A DNA stretch of 64,000 nt. It comes from Maratus speciosus (lineage: Eukaryota; Arthropoda; Arachnida; Araneae; Salticidae). The position numbers and the translations under genes are program-made. This document shows positions 56,400-64,000 of this stretch, one piece after another (within the stretch, counting starts at the first letter, position 1; each line of letters opens with the position of its first letter). Where the stretch lies: contig OZ010795.1 in the NCBI GenBank assembly GCA_963932465.1, forward strand, positions 476,832,806 to 476,896,805, written 5' to 3'. Below the pieces are notes generated by a model, which searched no databases, was not told where the DNA came from, and saw only the letters and a list, made by a program, of their open reading frames with translations.

Positions 56400-57130
56400 T
56401 GTATACTACATAGTGTGCTAAAAGCTAGTTCAGTGAAATGCATAGCACAGTTAAACATTTACATTAGCCATTTCAGTGAATAAACGGAAATGTACTTGAG
56501 AACTTTTGTGCAGCCCTGTATGTGATCTATAGAATGTATCCACACCAAGTAATATAAAAAAAAATAGTTCAATTTAAAACGCATATCACAACTACAAACG
56601 CAATATCAGTAATTATTGGTCATAGGCTTCAATAGTTAAATTTATTCTTCAGCTAAACTGTTTTGTGTGTCCCTATACACTGTAAAAAAAAATCTGTAAA
56701 GTTACTAAAGTTTTTCTAAGAAACTGGGATTCCTAGAACTTTTTATGTAACGGAAACAAGAAAAATTCCTGTAACAGACGCTATTACAGGAATTTTTGTT
56801 ATTGCCGTTACATAAAAAGTTCTAGGAATCCCACTTTCCTAGCAAAACGTTAGTAACTTTACAGATTTTTTTTTTTTTTTTACAGTGTAAATGAACGATA
56901 TATTCTATGCATATCATATTCTACTATAAGTGCCTTAGTACACCTCAGTCATGTTTATAAATTTCAGTACGTTTAAAATAGTGCGATATCATTAAAATAC
57001 AGAGAAAACGAATTTTTTTCCGTAGACCATAATGTAAGGGAATTCTTCTGGGTGTCTCTGTAAATGAACCGTAAATGCTATAGACTTCATTTACAATACC
57101 AAACATGCCATAGTAATCCCGATAAAATCT
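56400..57130 (-). repeat. T180 family units, inverted, split by a MITE
   Basis: Several ~180-bp units in the same orientation as 45905-46740, each near a minus-strand TTCA.TTACAGGGACAC word. A MITE is inserted at 56678-56887. Both outer ends are indistinct. Confidence 0.6.
56678..56887. mobile_element. CACTGTAAAA MITE, palindromic short form 2
   Basis: 210 bp, both ends type L, centre TGTAACAGACGCTATTACA, flanked by TA (56676-56677 and 56888-56889). Excising it with one TA restores the word GTCCCTATAAATGAACG of the host T180 unit. Confidence 0.9.
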
Positions 57131-57781
57131 AACAATTTCAAGGCAATCGGATTATATTTACACAGAAAAATATTTTTGGCCAGGATTTCGGGTCAAATAC
57201 TCCACTGTGCGGCAATGGTATTTTGCCTATCCCTCAAATCTCGTTCTAGGAAATATTGATTGTATAAGAAATAAACTGGTAATAATTATATTAATACAAG
57301 AGGCTCTGCTCCCCGCAAGCTAAGCTCACCAACCCCCGTTCAGACACCACAAAATCTAAAAACACGCTAATCTGGTGGGTTTTAAAAATATTAGATAAGA
57401 TTGAATTATACTGAAAAAAGCTGTGCAAATCGCCCTGTAAACTGGTTTCCATTCAATTCCCTTTGATTGCAAAAATTTAAGGGCGAATCAGTTGCTGTTA
57501 AGACATCCAATGGTTGTTTTTGTTTTTGATTAAAGAAGATCAATTAAACATTTGAAAAGAAGCTAAAATAAAATAAATTAAGTATACAGAGTATTTGTCT
57601 CCTGGTATAAGACAAATCGTACGTAAAACAATCTCTGTAACAATATCCTAAGTCATGTGACTATCATCAACAGTTGCAGGCGGACCACTTCGCTTTTTAT
57701 ACTCTAGGTGCCATTTTGGTACTTTAACGTTAGCTAGGCACAGGTGATAAGTCGCCAAATAATATTCTATCGCCATCATCG
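57131..57781. other. Unassigned, with a diverged Helitron-like end
   Basis: 57230-57290 is related to 55505-55580 (AATATTGATTGTATAAGA block). 57305-57350 on the minus strand resembles the Helitron-like end at 53471. Confidence 0.35.
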
Positions 57782-57853
57782 ATACTTTGGCGCCATTTAA
57801 GTGCCCGTTCCGTATATGACATTGGCGTTAGAAAAAAATCGCACCAATATGGG
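57782..57853. mobile_element. GGCACAGATGTC MITE, truncated right part
   Basis: TTTGGCGCCATTTAAGTGCC through CGTATATGACATTGGCG and AAATCGCACCAATATGGG matches the right third of the MITEs at 49.5-50.6 kb and stops before their terminal GACATCTGT. Confidence 0.7.
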
Positions 57854-59362
57854 ACCGTAAGTTTTCCATTTTGATTAAAAAATCAAAAAATTTTTTTTCG
57901 AATAAAACTACATAAAATTTGCCATGGTTGCAAAGAATTCTTGGTATTGTTACGCTAGCTGGATGCAAATCTCGCCAATAGCTTTTTTTTAACTCGCCAG
58001 TTAGCATTTTTTTTTTCGAGTTGTGATATTTGGACAGATGTCATATACGCACAGCAGGTTTGGCTTTTTTTTTTTTTTTTTTTTTTTTTTAACGAAAATT
58101 TGGCGAAAACCTCGTTTTCAAATACCAGTTACATATGCATTTTTGGTATTACTTAGTTATCCCATCGACCAAAAATCTATCGCCAAACTATAAGATTAAA
58201 TGCCAATAATGGTTGATCGTAAATGTCACATTCACTTGACTTTAGCATGTTACACGTGTTTACGTCATCAAGTGATTTTTATTTCGACTTTTTATTTGCA
58301 TATTTATTAATGTTATACTAATTTATTTGTTCTTTCGTTATTTAAATTAAAAATTATGTCAATTTGTATAATTTGGCGAGTGTTTTGGCGATTTATATAA
58401 TTTGGCGAAATTGGTCGACGGATTAACTAAGTAGTACCGTATTTTTTAATTATTTTCTATTACTTTCTAAAGGAAATATAAAAAAAATAATTAATAATTA
58501 TAGAGCAAAATAATTTATATAATTTATAAAAAGAAATAAAAGTAAATAATCATTTATTATCAAATAAATAACAATAGTCGGGTTACCACGTCAACCTTTT
58601 CTGAAATTTGAAAAAAAAAAAAAAAAAATATGTGTTTGATTAAAGTTTGAGTTGCCATCATTAGAAAAACGTATATAAAATTAGAAAAAATTAATATTTG
58701 AAAAACTAATTCGAATTTAAAAATTCTAATTCCAGTTTTGAGATCTGCGGATCAATGCTGATTTTTGGAGTTAATTTCATCGCAAATTATTCCATATTTT
58801 AGGAGAAATCGCTTGAAACATAATCAGTTGTTTAATCAGTCGATTCATATATCCGTTTCATAAATTCATTTCTTTAGGATTTTATATATATAGGGTAGAT
58901 TTTAGTTTGGGTTAATAATCTATTTATATAAAATCCAAGTCTCTGTGTGTCCCTTACAATTCCGGTTGGGCCGCCTTGTTGTAATGAGTAATTGTTGAAA
59001 ATTACTAATGCAGGTTTACCACAGTAACGCCAAATTTGACGAAATATCGCCAAATTTGGCGACAAAAATAAGTTGTCATACATGAAGTCAACTTCGCGAT
59101 AGTTAGCTAATTTGACGAAATACCCATTAAAACAATTAATATTTCATAATCAAGGTCACGACAATTTATTTAAACTTCTCGCGTTTAAGTTTTTTTTTTC
59201 TTTTCAAAATCTATGTGTGAGAATTTAAAGTGTAATATACAAGAATGTACGTCTTTACATCTAGATCCCAATGCTAGTGATGACATAACAGCCAATAGAC
59301 GGCGCTGTACTGTCTGATCTCCAAACTGTCCGATTTTAATGTGCTTTAGGTATTTTTCGAGT
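57854..59362. other. Unassigned, rich in CGCCAAA/TTTGGCG words; poly(T) 58065-58090
   Basis: CGCCAAATTTGGCG-like palindromes occur at 59050-59062 and scattered TTTGGCG words around 58095, 58370-58405 and 57969. A degraded ACAGATGTCATATACGC word at 58035 recalls the GGCACAGATGTC MITE. No gene recognised. Confidence 0.4.
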
Positions 59363-59875
59363 ATTGGGGCCTTGGCGAGATAGAGAAAATGAAATTTGGC
59401 AACTTATTCACTGTTTCATATACACAAGTAATTTTTTAATATTTATACAATTTATTTAATATAAAGAAGCCTTTTACCTATTTTTATATACAAACTGAAG
59501 TAAATAGTATATAAAAAACAACAATAATATAGATATAAATAAAATGTTTATAGACTATATAAATAAACTTAAAAGTTCATTAAATTTGTTTTCATAGCTG
59601 TTAATATCATTTGGCAAAAAATCTCACTTTTCAAGCCCAAATTATGACACACTTTACAAACGTAAGCCAAGGCCCCTTGGAAAAGTACCGCGCTTTATAT
59701 AGTCAGATACAAAAGTTAAATTCTCGGTACTTTTCCACATTAAAGGCCTTGGCGAAGAAGGAAAATTGACAACATATTTTCTAGCAAACTATTCGCTGTT
59801 TCCTGCACGCATTTTTTTAACACATGCATTTTTTCATTATTTTTATAATTTATTTAGCATAAAGAAGCCATATAT
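59363..59875 (+). repeat. Direct duplication, ~380 bp apart
   Basis: GGCCTTGGCGA, AAAT.G.CAAC and TTTATTTA..ATAAAGAAGCC occur at 59369-59473 and again at 59748-59870. Between them, CTTGGAAAAGTACCG and CGGTACTTTTCCAC form an inverted pair. Confidence 0.55.
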
Positions 59876-60658
59876 GGAATTTTATAATCTACACATGACC
59901 TGTAATCCGCAAAAAGGCTCAAATCCGCACATCTCTAGGAACCAAGCTGTGCGTAGTTAGTGCCTTCTACTGTATTACAGTTTTTCATAAATGAGTTTCG
60001 TTTTTAAAATTTGTTATTTTCATCTATCACTGCGAAACAAGCGAGAAAAATTCATATTCTTGCGAAAGTGTTGTATATATATTCATATCTCATATTCCGT
60101 CATTTTTGAAGGGCTATCGTTCTGATATAACAATAAAACTTCTGGGGTTTTTTGCACATTTTTCAAGTATTTGAGATTATTCTTTATTATTCGACCATCT
60201 ATAAACATTTTGCCAATATTTTTCATTTTTATATCTTCCTATAACAATACCTGCCATGCTATAATAAAATCTGAATTTGTTTTCAGATTTTTCGTAAAGA
60301 ATATTTTGCATAGAAGCTATATACATCGCTCGAATAATCACGTAAAAAAGCATTACAAGTTCCATTCTCTATCCCTCTTTTTTGAAATATTTTTCAAAAA
60401 ATGGCTTATGGAAATATTTCTACTTGAGATGAAATGGTTATTGAACCTTGCAGGAAAATCAATGTTAATTTGAAATATGAAACATATGTTGCAATATTTT
60501 TACATTTCACGAAGATTTAAATCTCTAATTTTAAAGATTTATAGAAAAAGCAAAAATGTTTTGCTCACGAAGAAAAAATAAACCCATGTTTTAATAATAT
60601 TATTCTAGGTTTTGTCATTTTTATTTATTTTTATTTGAAATTTAAACTCAAGATACTT
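59876..60658. other. Unassigned AT-rich sequence
   Basis: A 100-codon frame at 60171-60473 is hydrophobic and low in complexity, with no domain; AT-rich composition explains it. Confidence 0.35.
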
Positions 60659-61332
60659 ACAAGTGAACCACTTTTGGTGTTGCTCGCACCTAGCAACGAG
60701 ACCTGGTGCATTTTGTAGCTCTATACATAAAAGTAAGAGAACCTATAAAATTTCTCTGTTAAAATCATATCTTATATACATTTTTATACTTTTATTTTTT
60801 TTTATTATTACATTTTTAATTGTTTATTTCATGCCAAATGTGAGTTAAGTCGCCAAATATGGCGCTACAATTTTTCTGCCCGCTTTATCCGAAGAGTAAA
60901 TGCACAGTACATATTACTAGAATTATATCGGATTGCGATTTTTTTTAAATAATTGATAGCATAAGAAACAAATATTAGGTTTTTCTTTTTTTTTCTATGC
61001 AGCCGACAAATATATAAATAGTAAATATAATTCTATAAAAGCTTCCAAGTTCATTGAAAACTATTTTCTAGTGAAATATAAACTAAGCAAACTATTTTCT
61101 TTTGAAATCGAATGGAATAATGCTTAAAATGTTTAAAATGAAATGTTGTTGTATTAAATGATCCTTTGGTAAAAGTAATTATAAAGTAAATTAATATTTT
61201 TACACAATTTAAAAATTATTGTGGGTAAATTAGGTCAGAGGTCGAACATTACATTTTCTATCGAAGTCCAATGCACTCCTCACACAAACAGTGACGACAT
61301 TTGGCTAGGGTTGCCGGAAAGCTCTTCTTTTG

Positions 61333-61375
<43 letters not shown>

Positions 61376-61713
61376 GCCAACTGTTTCCCCGTCAAAAATG
61401 TGAATATAATGTTGCAATTTTTCAAAGTCAAATTCGTGGGTTTTTGGAGGAATTTTTAAACATTTTTTAATATTTTATACTTATTATTAACAAGTTTTTA
61501 TTTATAAATGCTTTTCTTTAAAAAAACTTCAATATTAATACTCCGATTAGCGGTCTCGAAAATTGCTTTTTCAGAAAATTATGCTGCTGTAAAATCAAGA
61601 AATATTATTTTAACAGAAAAATTTTATCGATTCTTAAACTTCGTAATATAGGGCTTTAAAATGCACCAGGTCTCAATGCTAGGTGCGAACAACACCAAAA
61701 GCGGTTCCCTTGT
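60659..61713. mobile_element. 1-kb element with ~70-bp terminal inverted repeats
   Basis: The left arm (60659-60728) and right arm (61643-61713) pair over ACAAG.GAACC, CTTTTGGTGTTG, TCGCACCTAGCA and GAGACCTGGTGCATTTT. The spacer contains a 42-base A run (61333-61374). There is no recognised reading frame or clear target duplication. An unclassified DNA transposon derivative. Confidence 0.7.
61333..61374. repeat. Poly(A) tract, 42 A
   Basis: Uninterrupted A run inside the 1-kb inverted-repeat element. Confidence 0.95.
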
Positions 61714-62065
61714 TCGAAATGATATTATATAAATGCAAATATAATTGCATTTATAATATAAGTAGGAGTATAATAAATATTATAAATTTACCTATATTAT
61801 AAAGCACAAAGATATCCAGTAATCCTAAGTTTAAAAGTAACTGAAGCCATGCTGAATCGTCTAGCATTTTGTTTCCCACTTACAAGGAGAGGGCCAACCT
61901 TGTTAATCACAGATTTTGATTATTTTCATATATGTTGTAGGGTAGAGACCCCTTAGTGTCAGATTCAACGGATTTTATCCAACGCTCCTTAGTTCTCGAG
62001 AAACCGGGAGGTCTAATAATAGTACACAACTTAAATACTTACATTGCAACTCCAATGATAGGTTG
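61714..62065. other. Unassigned AT-rich sequence
   Basis: No recognised feature. Confidence 0.3.
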
Positions 62066-62140
62066 GTCGTAGCTCGGTTGGTACGGCGTTCGTTGGCTGA
62101 TCAGCGGGACCGGGCTCGGTACCCGAACGCGCTACATTTG
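62066..62140 (+). mobile_element. tRNA-like SINE head, possibly tRNA-Ile derived
   Basis: TAGCTCGGTTGGTA (A box) and GGGCTCGGTACCC (B-box-like) are correctly spaced. The anticodon arm region TTGGCTGATCAGC would place GAT in the loop, as in tRNA-Ile. Stems are imperfect and the B box departs from GGTTCGANTCC, so a functional tRNA is unlikely. No target duplication was found. Confidence 0.5.
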
Positions 62141-62588
62141 TTTTTCTCATTTTTTGTTTTATAAATATACTTGTAATTATAATTTAATAATTTTAATTAC
62201 AAATTTTAATATCATACATTAATTATAATGTTAACAAACTTAAATTTATCATTTTTTTAAACTATTATTTCTCATCCTTTAAAGAGGTTTAAAAAGAAAT
62301 TGGATCTATTGTTGAATGATAAAAATTCCAAAATCGTGACAAAATCTGTTGTGGTGCCATCTAGTATGATAAAATAAAAGAATATTCAAATAAAATAAAA
62401 ATAAAGGCAGAAAGAAGATAAAGGTGAAGGCAAAGTAACTGAAAACGCAAGCATACGTATTACAAATTTAAAAATCTTTAATATGCAAAAATTCGGTTGT
62501 AATTTAATTCTGATGCTAATTTTTAATATAATTATGCTTATTACTTTAAAAACAGAATAATAGTATTATCGCATTGACTTCTTTTGTT
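62141..62588. other. Unassigned AT-rich sequence before the gap
   Basis: No recognised feature. Confidence 0.3.
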
Positions 62589-62788
62589 NNNNNNNNNNNN
62601 NNNNNNNNNNNNNNNNNNNNNNNNNNNNNNNNNNNNNNNNNNNNNNNNNNNNNNNNNNNNNNNNNNNNNNNNNNNNNNNNNNNNNNNNNNNNNNNNNNNN
62701 NNNNNNNNNNNNNNNNNNNNNNNNNNNNNNNNNNNNNNNNNNNNNNNNNNNNNNNNNNNNNNNNNNNNNNNNNNNNNNNNNNNNNNNN
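62589..62788. other. Assembly gap, 200 N
   Basis: Exactly 200 unknown bases, a standard placeholder length, so the real distance is unknown. Confidence 1.
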
Positions 62789-63183
62789 CCTGTAACAAAT
62801 AGTCTGAGAGCCGGTGACATCGAAAGCCCCGTCATCGCAGAATTGAAAATTTTTTCTGTAAATCTGTAGTAAAAAGTCATACGAACACTATGAGCTAGGT
62901 ATGACTAGGTTTGACGAACCGGAAATAAGTTTATATAAATTAATTATAATTAAAAAGCTAAATATCTAAATATCACAGAATTTTCTAAATATCACAGATT
63001 TTCAATTTTAACACTATTGAATAAAAAATGTATAATTTCTAAAAAGGTTTCTTTGAAAACTGTAACTTTTTTTTTGCTAAGTTATTTTCAAGCATGAAAA
63101 TTTTGAAATCTATCTCAGTAATAAAGATATCTGTTTTACGGTAATGTACGATAACACATGCTTAGTAATATAAATAAATATTC

Positions 63184-63840
63184 AAAACTAAGAAAGTAAC
63201 AGTACCATCACAATTGCCAATGGACTACTCACACTTAGTGAAAGTGACAAGTTCCTAGCATAATCAAACTAGTTTGTTGTGGCCATCGCAAAATTTTCTT
63301 CTATGAATCAAATCGTTAACAAATAAACTTAAATGTCCATTTATTTGTTCTTGAAATAGAACCATCGCAGAAATCGTGGGAAACAGAGCATGGAAACGAA
63401 GCCAGTTGAGCGGTATTCACCCAAACATAAGAAGGATATATTCTTGTCAAGGTGCAACAAAATATGAAGTTTAGTGAAACTTCGTACATTAGTTCTTGAA
63501 ATATCTCTGAATTCATAAAAATGAATCATAGCAGCGACACCTGTTGGGTAATTTACACCAAATATAAATAAGCGGCTATTTGTGTCAAGGTCTAATAGAA
63601 TATGAATTTTGATCAAATCTTAATCGTCAATTGTTCATATATAACTACTGTAGAAATCGTGCAAATTGCAGCATAACCATGCCACCTGTCGAGTGATTTA
63701 AACCAAAAATCAATCAGCCTTGATTTATGTCAAGCTTTAACCGAACCTGAACTCTTTTAAATTCCGTGCATTTGTTCTTGAGATACAGAACCTGCAAAAT
63801 TTGTGACACTTGTAGACAGACACACAGGCTCACGGACAGA
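63184..63840 (+). repeat. Degenerate tandem array, ~140-148-bp period, four units
   Basis: A TTTGTTCTTGAAATA-type word recurs at about 63344, 63492, 63632 and 63772, followed in two units by GCAGAAATCGTG-like sequence (GTAGAAATCGTG in the other). The array ends beside AGACAGACACACAGG...ACGGACAGAT (63814-63841), the complement of the GTCTGTCC-type runs near other arrays. Confidence 0.7.
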
Positions 63841-64000
63841 TATTTTTTAAAAACCGTCAAATTGTATTCAAAACTTTCAAAAACGTATAAATACGTCGAA
63901 AACTGGACGTCGAAATTTTTCACGAATCCAATACTTTCTTTTTGTAAAGGTAGACAAAATTTAAAAAAGTATACTATTTCGTAAAATGTAAAAAAAATTG

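Noticed and set aside
60171..60473. A 100-codon hydrophobic frame, possibly a membrane protein.
   Set aside because: The AT-rich composition yields Phe/Ile/Lys-rich frames by chance; there is no conserved motif or gene context.
62066..62140. A functional tRNA-Ile gene.
   Set aside because: The B box and stems are imperfect, so a SINE head or tRNA pseudogene is more likely.
62541..62880. Frames spanning the region of N.
   Set aside because: They consist mostly of unknown residues across the assembly gap.
1..64000. A novel multi-gene system such as a defence island or biosynthetic cluster.
   Set aside because: No set of adjacent intact genes exists; all recognisable coding sequence is decayed transposon protein.

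Overview
The window is transposon-rich, AT-rich nuclear DNA from a large animal genome. An arthropod, possibly an arachnid such as a spider, fits the mixture of Tc1-like, mariner, pogo-like, piggyBac, Merlin, hAT and Helitron relics with tRNA-derived SINEs, but the sequence does not prove the taxon. I see no convincing host gene, operon, rRNA or CRISPR array. Every recognisable protein fragment belongs to a transposable element, and every one carries stops, frameshifts, deletions or insertions. One 200-base run of N (62589-62788) is an assembly gap.

Layout. 0-7 kb: a GC-rich hAT end, a degenerate tandem repeat, then a cluster of palindromic MITEs nested in one another, ending with a SINE that has an exact 11-bp target duplication. 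8.3-10.5 kb: a near-perfect 0.9-kb inverted repeat beside a ~1-kb dispersed repeat (called R1 here) and a hammerhead-like motif. 12-16.6 kb: a Tc1 relic, two MITEs and a 2.4-kb hAT element filled by a 31-bp minisatellite. 17-22.4 kb: further R1 copies, a second dispersed repeat (R3) with a reverse-transcriptase/GIY-YIG-like tail, and a MITE. 22.4-31 kb: a minus-strand Helitron, a complete but dead piggyBac between TTAA sites, a complete dead Tc1-like element and a deleted mariner.

31.5-36.8 kb: tandem arrays with ~147-bp periods, one split by a TA-flanked MITE. 37.3-42.2 kb: a four-level nest (fold-back element, then Tc1-like, then pogo-like, then TTAA MITE) in which the level boundaries can be read to the base. 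42.5-47 kb: MITEs, a Helitron-like 5' end and an inverted copy of the ~180-bp-unit element. 48.9-50.9 kb: a Merlin element with all three DDE residues visible, broken by MITEs with 8-bp target duplications. 53-57 kb: more MITEs, including two palindromic short forms that look made from one end of a longer form. 57-64 kb: weakly assigned repeats, a 1-kb element with ~70-bp terminal inverted repeats, a tRNA-like SINE, the gap and another ~145-bp tandem array.

The genes do not act together as a system. The value of the window is as a record of insertion order: target duplications and restored reading frames show which element entered which. The less explained signals are the recurrent ~147-bp arrays next to GTCTGTCC-type runs, the hammerhead-like motifs in inverted arms, and the minisatellite-filled hAT element.
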